Source: an uncultured Bacillus sp. (lineage in GTDB: Bacteria; Bacillota; Bacilli; Bacillales; Cytobacillaceae). Taken from it: DNA of 6,074 nt. The stretch spans positions 1 to 6,074 of the forward strand of contig CALGSR010000478.1 of the NCBI GenBank assembly GCA_937902115.1. The letters are read 5' to 3'. The notes under the pieces are model-generated. The model was not told the DNA's origin and ran no database searches. It was given only the letters and a program-made list of their open reading frames with translations. Shown one piece after another: positions 1-5,907 of this stretch (its first letter is position 1; every line of letters begins with the position of its first letter). The translations under genes were made by a program, and so were the position numbers.

Positions 1-234
1 AATTTATGAAATTGATTCAATAGACTAAGAAAATGTTAAATAGTTATCAAAGGGATCAAATTTTCAAAAAGCTTTCTTATTTACAGCATGAGGGTTTCGA
101 CACAAGCAAACGGACAAGTTTTTCATAATTTCCCCCAATAATTAATATATTATTTTTATTCAACCGCTTTCTTCTATCATGTAAGTTCTAAATCTAATTT
201 CGGACAGTTTTTTTAGAAAATTTCAATAAATAAA
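1..234. other. AT-rich non-coding region, no gene recognised
   Basis: This left-edge stretch is AT-rich and broken by stops in all frames. I see no credible ribosome-binding site followed by an open frame, no RNA gene and no terminator hairpin. The only internal pattern is an imperfect direct repeat, CGGACAAGTTTTT at 111-123 and CGGACAGTTTTTT from 201, which could be chance in such T-rich DNA. It probably separates the amidohydrolase from an unseen gene to the left. Confidence 0.6.
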
Positions 235-262
235 TGTACAATATTGCAGATTGTGCTATAAT
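235..262 (+). promoter_or_regulatory. Putative sigma-A promoter (extended -10) for the amidohydrolase
   Basis: A perfect -10 box TATAAT lies at 257-262. It is preceded by TG at 254-255, giving the extended form TGCTATAAT. A partial -35 box TGTACA (4 of 6 matches to TTGACA) lies at 235-240, with a 16-nt spacer. Transcription would start near 269, leaving a leader of about 90 nt before the start codon at 359. I see no riboswitch-like or terminator structure in that leader. Confidence 0.65.
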
Positions 263-358
263 GTTAATAATTCTTATAAGTTAAGTTGGTTTTATTCTGA
301 ATTTGATTATAAAACGATTATTATTCTATTGATGAAAAGAGAAAAGGAAGGGATAGCA

Positions 359-1540
359 ATGGGTGATATTTTATTAAAAGAAATAAATGAAGCAATAGTG
401 AGCGATTACCATTTAATGGTTGAATGGCGAAGAGATATGCACCAATGTCCCGAATTATCCTTTCAGGAAGATAAAACAGCACGCTACATTCAAGATAAAT
501 TGCTCAGCTTTGGATTAGAAGTGAAAACCAATGTCGGCGGACACGGATTAGTAGGAATTTTACACGGAAATCTTCCGGGGAAAACGATTGCTTTAAGAGC
601 AGACTTTGATGCCTTGCCAATCCATGATGAAAAAGAAGCTCCTTATAAATCGAAAATTAAAGGTGTTATGCATGCATGCGGACATGACGGTCATACAGCT
701 GCCTTATTAGGTACCGCAAAGGTATTAAGCCAATTCCGCGATAAAATCAAAGGGAAAGTTGTGTTTATTTTTCAGCCGGCTGAAGAAATACCTCCCGGCG
801 GTGCAAAATTTATGATTAAGGATGGAGTCCTCGGTGGGGTCGATTATGTTTTCGGTGCTCATTTGGATTCACAAAAACCTCTCGGAAAAATTGCGCTCGG
901 GGAAGGATACCGAATGGCTGCTGTTGATAAATTCACAATTCATATCCAGGGGAAAGGAGGGCATGCTGCCCGTCCGCAAGATTCCGTTGATTCCATTGTC
1001 GTTGGCAGTGAAATTGTGAGTGCCCTGCAGAAAATTGTCAGCCGTGGGGTGAGCCCGCTGCAATCCGCAGTTGTCTCGATCGGTGTATTCCAATCAGGAA
1101 GCGCCTTTAATGTCATCGCCGATAAAGCGATAATAGAAGGTACGGTGCGCACCTTTGACAATGATATCCGTAAACAGGTTGAAAAACAATTCCGCACGAT
1201 CTTGGATGGCATTACAGCAGCCTACGGTGCCTCTTACTCATTGATTTATTTAAATGGCTACCCTGCTCTGTACAATCATCCGAAAGAAACGAGAACGGTG
1301 AAGGATTTGCTGATTAAGGAATTTTCCAAAGAAAATATTTGCGAAATGGAGCCATCCATGGGTGCTGAGGATTTTTCCTATTACCTGCTCGAAAAACCCG
1401 GAACCTATTTTAAAGTTGGTTCAAAAACAAGTGAAGAAACTGGCTACCCGCACCATCATCCAAAATTTGATTTTGATGAAAGAGCCTTACTAAACATAGA
1501 AAAGGCCTTTGTTAAAATTGTTTCTCATTATTTATTTTAA
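359..1540 (+). CDS. M20 family metallo-amidohydrolase (N-acyl amino acid hydrolase type)
   Basis: This is a 393-residue cytoplasmic metallopeptidase-fold enzyme of the M20D group (aminoacylase, hippurate hydrolase, YhaA/YxeP-like). These hydrolyse the amide bond of N-acylated amino acids or related amides using one or two divalent metals. Family motifs are visible. WRRDMHQCPELSF sits at residues 23-35. RADFDALPI is at 80-88. HACGHDGHTA at 105-114 carries likely ligands C107 and H109. QPAEE at 139-143 carries the catalytic and metal-binding acids. H168 is in GAHLD, and the C-terminal H365-H367 cluster ends the site. The lid/dimerisation domain spans about 183-295 and contains GHAARPQDSVDS. The length is normal for the family. 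The frame is open upstream to 251, but only the ATG at 359 has a good Shine-Dalgarno (AAAAGGAAGGGA, about 6 nt away). It is monocistronic between its promoter and a strong terminator. The substrate cannot be read from sequence, so no gene symbol is given. Confidence 0.92.
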   Translation: MGDILLKEINEAIVSDYHLMVEWRRDMHQCPELSFQEDKTARYIQDKLLSFGLEVKTNVGGHGLVGILHGNLPGKTIALRADFDALPIHDEKEAPYKSKIKGVMHACGHDGHTAALLGTAKVLSQFRDKIKGKVVFIFQPAEEIPPGGAKFMIKDGVLGGVDYVFGAHLDSQKPLGKIALGEGYRMAAVDKFTIHIQGKGGHAARPQDSVDSIVVGSEIVSALQKIVSRGVSPLQSAVVSIGVFQSGSAFNVIADKAIIEGTVRTFDNDIRKQVEKQFRTILDGITAAYGASYSLIYLNGYPALYNHPKETRTVKDLLIKEFSKENICEMEPSMGAEDFSYYLLEKPGTYFKVGSKTSEETGYPHHHPKFDFDERALLNIEKAFVKIVSHYLF

Positions 1541-1541
1541 G

Positions 1542-1582
1542 AAAAAAAGGTCACTCAGATTTAGTCTGAGTGACCTTTTTTT
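1542..1582. terminator. Bidirectional intrinsic terminator between convergent genes
   Basis: A perfect 11-bp stem, GGTCACTCAGA (1549-1559) with TCTGAGTGACC (1565-1575), closes a 5-nt loop. It is flanked by seven A (1542-1548) and seven T (1576-1582), so it reads as hairpin plus U-tract on both strands. It begins directly after the amidohydrolase stop and lies 5 nt beyond the sigma gene stop on the other strand, so it ends both transcripts. Confidence 0.97.
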
Positions 1583-1587
1583 CCTTG

Positions 1588-2103
1588 TTAAGCCGGATAT
1601 TTTTCAGCAATCGTTTCTTTCAGCTGCTTTCTTGCCCGATATAGTCTTGTTTTGACTGTTGCGGATTTCAATTGCAGTAGACGTGCAATTTCCGCTTCTT
1701 TCAAACCATGCTCCCATTTTAGGAGCAGCACAGTCTGATGAGGGGCCGACAACTCGTGAATCGAGCGCTGCAGTTCTTCTTTAAACAGTCTGATTTCAAC
1801 CTCTGTTTCTACACTTTCCACTTTGCCAGACTCTTGGTGTGAAAGATTGATGAGGAACAGGTCAGCCTCTACCCAATTCCGCCGTTTGTCAGCACGGATA
1901 AAATCAATCGCCGTCCGAACCGTTATCGATTTCAACCAAGCCCCTATTTTTTCCGTCCCCTCAATCGTGTCGATTTTTTTATATGCTTTTATAAATGTTT
2001 CCTGTACAACATCCTCTGCTTCATACCAATCTCTAACGATTGTATAAGCCAAATAAGTTAACGGTTTAGAAAACGCAGTATACATTTGATTAAAATCAAC
2101 CAC
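1588..2103 (-). CDS. ECF-type RNA polymerase sigma factor
   Basis: This 171-residue protein is a two-domain extracytoplasmic-function (group 4) sigma factor that would direct RNA polymerase to a small set of promoters. Sigma region 2 covers about residues 3-72. It includes the core-binding helix YEAEDVVQETFIKAYKKI and the promoter-melting and -10 recognition segment GAWLKSITVRTAIDFIRADKRR. A charged linker at 73-105 leads to sigma region 4 (about 106-165), whose helix-turn-helix holds LKEAEIARLLQLKSATVKTRLYRA in two adjoining parts. Region 3 is absent, as expected. I chose the GTG at 2103 because GGGGGGAGG lies about 5 nt upstream. The longer frame from a TTG at 2127 has no ribosome-binding site and would place that G-run inside the gene. 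It starts 38 nt after the permease stop with no terminator between, so it is the last gene of the GntR-ABC operon. No anti-sigma gene is adjacent; the next gene is convergent. The target promoter cannot be told from sequence. Confidence 0.92.
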   Translation of the reverse strand: MVDFNQMYTAFSKPLTYLAYTIVRDWYEAEDVVQETFIKAYKKIDTIEGTEKIGAWLKSITVRTAIDFIRADKRRNWVEADLFLINLSHQESGKVESVETEVEIRLFKEELQRSIHELSAPHQTVLLLKWEHGLKEAEIARLLQLKSATVKTRLYRARKQLKETIAEKYPA

Positions 2104-2141
2104 GTCCGCCTCCCCCCTTCTTTTCAAGCTATAAACATTAA

Positions 2142-4118
2142 CTATTCATGAAAATGCTCCTTTATAAATTCAGGTGCATGTTGTTCATCCATAAATACAA
2201 CATCAAATTGTTTGCTGCCATCATAATGGATAACAGCTGCATATTGATGATTTGGCAGCCAGCCTGTTGTCCTTTGCAACAGCTCGTCAATTTGTTTTTT
2301 ATCCTCTACTTTTAATGCATCCTCACGATTTTCGATATGAGCTGCAATCTCTCTTGAACTCATATCAAGAGAATGACCGTCCTTCACAATCTGGATCGAT
2401 GCAATATCTTCCGGCAGGGCACTGACCCTATCCAGCAGTTCTTTTTCCGCCAGCCATTGAAGCGTTCCCTCATAAGTTGGAGCTAACGGCAAATGAATGG
2501 AATATTCCTGATTAATGAAGAACTCCACATAAGCCCCGTAGTTTTCAAAATAGATACTTTCTTCATACGATGTAGCAAGCACATCTTCCTGATAGAGTTT
2601 TATAAATTCCTCTATGTCCTGACGATGATTTAGCGAAACATAGTCAGACCTAAATCCTTGGGTTGAGATGGTAAGATATTTTACTTTATTTGCGTCCAGC
2701 TGAAAAATTTGCTGGGAAGTACGCTTATATTCATCCGACTCCTTGATAGCACCCAAATACGCAGCAAATTTCTCCCGATCGACAAGATACTGACGAATCA
2801 CTTTCCTGCCATTCTTCAACTCATAATGGAAAAACGCATGTTCTTTGTATTGACTTTCATCCGCTTGGACAAATTCTTTATCTTCAGTAATCTGTTGATG
2901 AAGCTCGCGTACCGCTTGAATATTCTTTTGTTCTTGCAAAGGTTTCGGAATAAATTCAAATTCGCTATTCGCCACGTCATAGACAACATACGGTATATTC
3001 GTAAACAGCACCTGTTGAATTTCGTTTTGATCCGGAACACGATCTTCATACACATCTAACACTTGAATCCCAAGCAGCACTATCACCATACTCACTATAT
3101 AAAGCAGCAGTCCTTTGATTTTGCGGAACACGCGCCATGTTTTTTGCAGAACCATTTCTGCAGTATAATAACCAATTACAGCACCGATAAAATATCCAAA
3201 GAATAACCACCCGATTTGCGCTCCATCTGATATCGCAGTAAAATATACACCGCCGAGCATCGTAAAACAGAAGGTCATGCCATATTTAAAAACGCTGCGC
3301 AGCTTCGGAAAAGCAATCGTCTCTGAGGCACTTTCAATCTTTCTTTTTTTATAAAAAAACAGCGATAATCCATAGATAACCAGGAAGGCAGCGGCATACA
3401 CAGCTGTTATTTTCCAATCCATGATCCGTTCATCAAGCAAAGCGATAAAGGTCAGCGGCGACATCAACTCAATCTTGCTGTTTAAATAATAATCCATCGG
3501 AAAGCCAAACAATAGGAAATGGAGATTTGACAAAATTAGCACCATAAAACCTGCCGGAAACAGGAGGAATATATAAGTTAAAACAGCTTGGATGACAGAT
3601 GTCCCTGTCATCATGGCGACAAAGACCCCTGCTGTGAAAAGTACTAAGTTTAATAGAATGACTGTCCCGGCCCAAATGAAAATATCCTCCATTTGGAAAT
3701 AAGCACTCAAGTCTATTACACTATATAAGATGATTATAATAAGTGCCGAAAGCACAACCGGAACAATTAAGCCGACGATTCCACTTAATGTGTAATGGAA
3801 AAATATTTTTTCCCTTTTCAGCGGCAGGCTATGCATCATTTCCGCAGCATGCTTTACATGGAGAAAGCGGAATAAAAATATTGCCATTAATACTGGAACA
3901 ATAATCAGCAGCCCCACTTGAATGGGCATAGTGTATTGAAATAAACTCTCCATTGGCTGCGGCTGAAAGTTAACCCTTGTATCATTTTCATACCGACTAA
4001 AGATATCCAGCGGCAAAGCAAACATCAGTCCAATAAAGTAGATAATCGAGATCCAGCCTGCGCTTCGAAACGTTTGCAGAATTAATTGTTTATTCAACCA
4101 CGATATTTTCGATGGCAT
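2142..4118 (-). CDS. ABC-2-like permease with large C-terminal extracytoplasmic domain
   Basis: This 658-residue membrane protein is presumably the partner of the ATPase encoded just upstream. About nine hydrophobic segments are visible, near residues 20-38, 62-86, 108-133, 146-170, 176-205, 237-256, 277-297, 302-323 and 334-353. The region HAAEMMHSLPLKREKIF at about 90-106 resembles the cytoplasmic coupling segment common in YtrC/D-like and bacitracin-type ABC-2 permeases. The last membrane segment is preceded by a basic stretch (QKTWRVFRKIKG), so by the positive-inside rule the final ~300 residues (355-658) should lie outside the membrane. That domain is acidic and soluble and resembles what I recall as DUF6449 of Bacillus permeases, though this is not verified. 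The ATG at 4118 is chosen because GGGGGAT precedes it at suitable distance. A longer frame begins at 4178 but has poor support. The gene overlaps the ATPase gene by 29 nt, which suggests translational coupling. The transported substrate is unknown. Confidence 0.85.
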   Translation of the reverse strand: MPSKISWLNKQLILQTFRSAGWISIIYFIGLMFALPLDIFSRYENDTRVNFQPQPMESLFQYTMPIQVGLLIIVPVLMAIFLFRFLHVKHAAEMMHSLPLKREKIFFHYTLSGIVGLIVPVVLSALIIIILYSVIDLSAYFQMEDIFIWAGTVILLNLVLFTAGVFVAMMTGTSVIQAVLTYIFLLFPAGFMVLILSNLHFLLFGFPMDYYLNSKIELMSPLTFIALLDERIMDWKITAVYAAAFLVIYGLSLFFYKKRKIESASETIAFPKLRSVFKYGMTFCFTMLGGVYFTAISDGAQIGWLFFGYFIGAVIGYYTAEMVLQKTWRVFRKIKGLLLYIVSMVIVLLGIQVLDVYEDRVPDQNEIQQVLFTNIPYVVYDVANSEFEFIPKPLQEQKNIQAVRELHQQITEDKEFVQADESQYKEHAFFHYELKNGRKVIRQYLVDREKFAAYLGAIKESDEYKRTSQQIFQLDANKVKYLTISTQGFRSDYVSLNHRQDIEEFIKLYQEDVLATSYEESIYFENYGAYVEFFINQEYSIHLPLAPTYEGTLQWLAEKELLDRVSALPEDIASIQIVKDGHSLDMSSREIAAHIENREDALKVEDKKQIDELLQRTTGWLPNHQYAAVIHYDGSKQFDVVFMDEQHAPEFIKEHFHE

Positions 4119-4992
4119 AGCCGATATCCCCCATTTCATAAATAAAGATTTCTTCGAGCGTAAGCGGCAGCATGTCAAAGATCACCGGATTTGTCTGGCG
4201 GATTTTTTCCACCACTTCGTCTTCATTGTCTTTCACAATGTAAAGATGGACACTTCCCCGTTTCTCTGTATGCAGCACATTTAATTGAACCAATAAATCC
4301 TCTGGAACACCGTCTTTATAAGCGACCTGAACTTTGTGGACATCTTCCTTCAGTTCGTCTAATTCTTTTTCAAAGATAATTTTCCCTTTATGAATCATCC
4401 CGATATGATCACAAATGTCTTCTACCTCTAGTAAATTATGGGAAGACATTAGAATCGTCATTTCCCGCTCAGCAACATCCTGAATCAATAAATTTTTCAC
4501 TTTTTTCCGCACAACCGGATCCATTCCATCCATCGGCTCATCGAGAATGAGAAATTCCGGTTTCGCTGACAACGCGAGAATAAAAGCCGCCTGTCTTTGC
4601 CATCCTTTGGAAAAGCTGTGGAGTTTCTTATTCACATCAAGCTGAAACGATTGTGCCAGGTTTATAAATCGTTCCTCACTCCAGGCCGGGTAAATACTTT
4701 GATAAAAAGAAGCCATTTGCTTTGCTGTGTAATGCGGTAAAAAATAAGGCAGATCCGGGATGAAAAATACTCTCCCTTTCAAGCCGGCATTTTCAAATAC
4801 AGGCTCTTCATCAATCGTTACACTGCCTTGATCCTGCTGATAGATTCCGGCAAGGAGCTTGATTAATGTTGTCTTCCCGGCACCGTTTGAACCAATTAAT
4901 CCATATATAGAACCCTTTTGAATCGATAAACGAATGTCTTCGATGGCCTTTACCCCGTCGAATGATTTACATACCCGATCCATTTTAATCAT
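4090..4992 (-). CDS. ABC transporter ATP-binding protein, YtrB-like
   Basis: This 300-residue cytoplasmic ATPase would power or gate the adjacent permease. Walker A is GSNGAGKTT at 34-42. The signature loop is SKGWQ at 128-132, a departure from the classic SGGQ that I believe is common in this family. Walker B is FLILDEP at 147-153, the D-loop is at about 155-158, and the switch histidine H185 is in MSSHN. In place of the usual Q-loop the sequence reads FIPDLPYFLP (77-86), a form seen in YtrB and bacitracin-type exporters. The C-terminal ~80 residues form a small accessory domain. The start codon overlaps the end of the gntR gene by 8 nt (ATGATTAA), and the Shine-Dalgarno GGGGGAGGAG lies inside that gene, so the two are translationally coupled. 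By context it belongs to a YtrA-regulated transporter; related systems in Bacillus respond to cell-wall-active antibiotics. The substrate is not shown by sequence. Confidence 0.93.
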   Translation of the reverse strand: MIKMDRVCKSFDGVKAIEDIRLSIQKGSIYGLIGSNGAGKTTLIKLLAGIYQQDQGSVTIDEEPVFENAGLKGRVFFIPDLPYFLPHYTAKQMASFYQSIYPAWSEERFINLAQSFQLDVNKKLHSFSKGWQRQAAFILALSAKPEFLILDEPMDGMDPVVRKKVKNLLIQDVAEREMTILMSSHNLLEVEDICDHIGMIHKGKIIFEKELDELKEDVHKVQVAYKDGVPEDLLVQLNVLHTEKRGSVHLYIVKDNEDEVVEKIRQTNPVIFDMLPLTLEEIFIYEMGDIGYAIENIVVE

Positions 4993-5374
4993 TCCGTTCT
5001 CCTCCCCCTTTCACTGCATCCAAATCGTTGATGACCTTAATCAATTCCGCTGCGGATACTCCGAGATATAAAGCCTCCAACACTAATTTTTCAATTTCAG
5101 CTTTAATCTGCTTGATTTTGTCTTCATCCTTCGAGAGGCTGCTTGGATTGACAAAACTGCCTATTCCTTTTTGTGAATAAATAAATCCTTGGTTTTCCAG
5201 CTCCCGATAGGCTTTTTGGATCGTATTCGGATTGATGGTCAACTGTTGCGCCAATGTCCTTACCGATGGCAGCTGCTCATCTGCCTTCAGCACTTCATTT
5301 ATGATCAACTCTTTTAATTTATCAACAAGCTGTTCATAAATGGGTTTTCGGCTTCTCATATCGAGTTCAAACAT
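4985..5374 (-). CDS. GntR family transcriptional regulator, YtrA subfamily
   Basis: This 129-residue DNA-binding repressor has the short YtrA architecture: an N-terminal winged helix-turn-helix and a brief helical dimerisation tail rather than a ligand-binding domain. PIYEQLVDKLKELI (11-24) is the first helix. LPSVRTLAQQLTINPNTIQK (35-54) is the recognition helix-turn-helix, followed by AYRELENQGFIYSQKGIGSFV, the rest of the domain including the wing. Residues 80-118 are helical. The ATG at 5374 is chosen because a run of seven G lies 5 nt upstream and because family members begin close to this MFELDMRSRKPIYEQ sequence. The frame stays open to 5440, but that part has no ribosome-binding site and consists of promoter/operator repeats. 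It is the first gene of the operon and is followed by its ABC transporter, the usual YtrA arrangement. It probably represses its own operon through the inverted repeat at 5424-5448. Confidence 0.93.
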   Translation of the reverse strand: MFELDMRSRKPIYEQLVDKLKELIINEVLKADEQLPSVRTLAQQLTINPNTIQKAYRELENQGFIYSQKGIGSFVNPSSLSKDEDKIKQIKAEIEKLVLEALYLGVSAAELIKVINDLDAVKGGGERND

Positions 5375-5399
5375 CGTGACCCCCCCATCTATCTCATAT

Positions 5400-5435
5400 G
5401 TACTATCCGTACTATCTGTATTAAGTGTACTATTA
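5400..5435. repeat. Four tandem 9-bp repeats upstream of the gntR gene
   Basis: Read on the plus strand, four head-to-tail 9-mers are GTACTATCC, GTACTATCT, GTATTAAGT and GTACTATTA. Units 1 and 2 differ at one base, and unit 4 shares the first seven bases except for T at position 8. Unit 3 is diverged. The array lies between the putative transcription start and the gntR Shine-Dalgarno and runs into the YtrA-like operator. Nine bases is close to one helical turn, so the units could be stacked binding half-sites, or a simple slippage product. Confidence 0.75.
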
Positions 5436-5448
5436 TTCATAATACAGT
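5424..5448. promoter_or_regulatory. Putative YtrA-type operator
   Basis: The site reads AGTGTA at 5424-5429, 13 nt, then TACAGT at 5443-5448. The operator I recall for Bacillus subtilis YtrA is AGTGTA-N13-TACACT, so spacing is exact and 11 of 12 arm bases match. The symmetry extends inward: about 9 of 12 paired positions are complementary across the 25 bp. It covers the predicted start of the gntR operon transcript, which suits repression. Confidence 0.7.
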
Positions 5449-5451
5449 TAG

Positions 5452-5480
5452 ATTATATATCACCTAATTGGAAAAATAAA
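5452..5480 (-). promoter_or_regulatory. Putative promoter of the gntR-ABC-permease-sigma operon
   Basis: On the minus strand a perfect TATAAT occupies 5457-5452, within GATATATAATC. An overlapping TGATATATA could act as an extended -10. The -35 is poor (TTTATT at 5480-5475, 17-nt spacer). The start would fall near 5445, inside the putative operator. A second candidate further upstream is TTGTCA (5574-5569) with TTTAAT (5550-5545) at an 18-nt spacer, back to back with the thiS promoter. Confidence 0.5.
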
Positions 5481-5567
5481 CCCCCTTTTTCATAATCTCT
5501 CCTGTTTTCAGTTTTTCTTATCCAACGTTACTCGCATTTCTTCTATTAAAATAAAACAATTGTAATG

Positions 5568-5596
5568 TTGACAATTCCGCTAAACTTTTATAAGAT
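5568..5596 (+). promoter_or_regulatory. Sigma-A promoter of the thiS operon
   Basis: A consensus -35 TTGACA at 5568-5573 is followed after 17 nt by TAAGAT at 5591-5596 (4 of 6 matches to TATAAT). Transcription would start near 5603, about 20 nt before the riboswitch hairpin. A perfect TATAAT at 5610-5615 with a weak -35 (TTTATA, 5587-5592) is an alternative that would start the RNA at the base of the hairpin. Confidence 0.7.
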
Positions 5597-5622
5597 TCTA
5601 ATTAATAAATATAATAAAAATG

Positions 5623-5679
5623 AAGCACAGAATGGGGAACACCACCGAAAGGGTGTAGGCCCCAGTCTGTGCTTTTTTT
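5623..5679 (+). promoter_or_regulatory. Candidate HMP-PP (thiS-motif) riboswitch embedded in a terminator
   Basis: The leader folds into one compact structured hairpin ending in a U-tract. The outer stem AAGCACAGA (5623-5631) pairs with TCTGTGCTT (5666-5674). After an A/G mismatch, TGGGG (5633-5637) pairs with CCCCA (5660-5664). An asymmetric internal loop (A5638 opposite AGG 5657-5659) follows. The apical arm pairs ACAC with GTGT, has a CA bulge, and is capped by a CC-GAAA-GG tetraloop at 5645-5652. An ordinary terminator would not need such an internal loop and bulge. The known thiS-motif RNA, a sensor of the thiamin pyrimidine precursor HMP-PP, is a very small aptamer almost wholly inside an intrinsic terminator and usually precedes thiS, which is the case here. 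I recall it as a genetic ON switch in which ligand binding relieves termination. I could not check the conserved bases against the published consensus. Confidence 0.78.
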
Positions 5680-5680
5680 G
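5623..5680 (+). terminator. Leader intrinsic terminator upstream of thiS
   Basis: This is the same hairpin viewed as the expression platform. The long GC-containing stem is followed directly by seven T (5673-5679), G, and TTT, ahead of the thiS ribosome-binding site at 5694-5704. There is no gene between the promoter and this hairpin, so it serves to attenuate the thiS transcript and does not end an upstream gene. Confidence 0.85.
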
Positions 5681-5693
5681 TTTAATCTTTTTC

Positions 5694-5704
5694 AAAGGAA
5701 GTGA
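5694..5704 (+). promoter_or_regulatory. Ribosome-binding site that fixes the thiS start
   Basis: AAAGGAAGTGA differs by one base from the ideal AAAGGAGGTGA. It overlaps the in-frame GTG at 5701, which therefore cannot be the start. The next in-frame GTG at 5710 is at the proper distance. Confidence 0.8.
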
Positions 5705-5709
5705 AAAAA

Positions 5710-5904
5710 GTGAAGGTAAATGGAAGTTTAGCAGAATTAAAAGAATCTCTAACACTGTATGATTATTTAATTTCACAAAATTATGATTTGGCAGTCATTG
5801 CGGTTGAACGTAATGGGGAAATTGTGCCAAAAGCAACTTATAAAGAGGTCCTGCTACAGGATGAAGATACGATGGAAATTGTGAGATTTGTCGGGGGTGG
5901 CTGA
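5710..5904 (+). CDS. thiS: Sulfur carrier protein ThiS
   Basis: This 64-residue ubiquitin-fold protein carries sulfur as a C-terminal thiocarboxylate for formation of the thiazole ring of thiamin by ThiG. The sequence starts MKVNGS, as in short clostridial-type ThiS proteins. It has the characteristic AVERNGEIVP at 31-40 and ends EIVRFVGGG with the essential terminal Gly-Gly that is adenylated by ThiF. The length is typical (about 64-66). The GTG start at 5710 follows from the ribosome-binding site. A GTG at 5701 would add MKK but lies within that site. It is the first gene after the putative HMP-PP riboswitch, and the thiF-type gene begins 3 nt after its stop, so the two are co-transcribed and probably translationally coupled. 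No TPP riboswitch (thi-box) is visible upstream. Confidence 0.95.
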   Translation: MKVNGSLAELKESLTLYDYLISQNYDLAVIAVERNGEIVPKATYKEVLLQDEDTMEIVRFVGGG

Positions 5905-5907
5905 TTA

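Noticed and set aside
88..141. 17-codon plus-strand ORF in the left intergenic region
   Set aside because: No Shine-Dalgarno, no recognisable peptide features and very short.
251..358. N-terminal extension of the amidohydrolase to the upstream open frame
   Set aside because: The frame opens inside the promoter -10 region, has no ribosome-binding site, and family members start near the ATG at 359.
359..1540. Amidohydrolase as a thiamin salvage enzyme (YlmB-like), given thiS in the same window
   Set aside because: It is over 4 kb from thiS, separately promoted and terminated, and its motifs are those of general N-acyl amino acid hydrolases.
2709..3059. 116-codon plus-strand ORF opposite the permease gene
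   Set aside because: Antisense shadow of a well-supported gene with no ribosome-binding site or recognisable domain.
5375..5440. 22-codon N-terminal extension of the GntR protein from an ATG at 5440
   Set aside because: No ribosome-binding site precedes it, it would begin within a few bases of the predicted transcript start, and its sequence is just the 9-bp repeats and operator read as codons.
5464..5493. Nine-codon minus-strand ORF (MKKGVYFSN) with an AGGAGA site upstream of the gntR operon
   Set aside because: It lies upstream of the best -10 box, so it would be transcribed only from a weaker upstream promoter; nine codons with no further support is too little to annotate.
5441..5622. 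TPP riboswitch upstream of thiS
   Set aside because: The conserved thi-box elements such as CTGAGA are not seen; the only structured leader element is the compact hairpin at 5623-5679.
5565..5762. Overlapping ORFs on both strands across the thiS leader
   Set aside because: They run through the promoter and terminator hairpin, lack ribosome-binding sites and show no protein family features.
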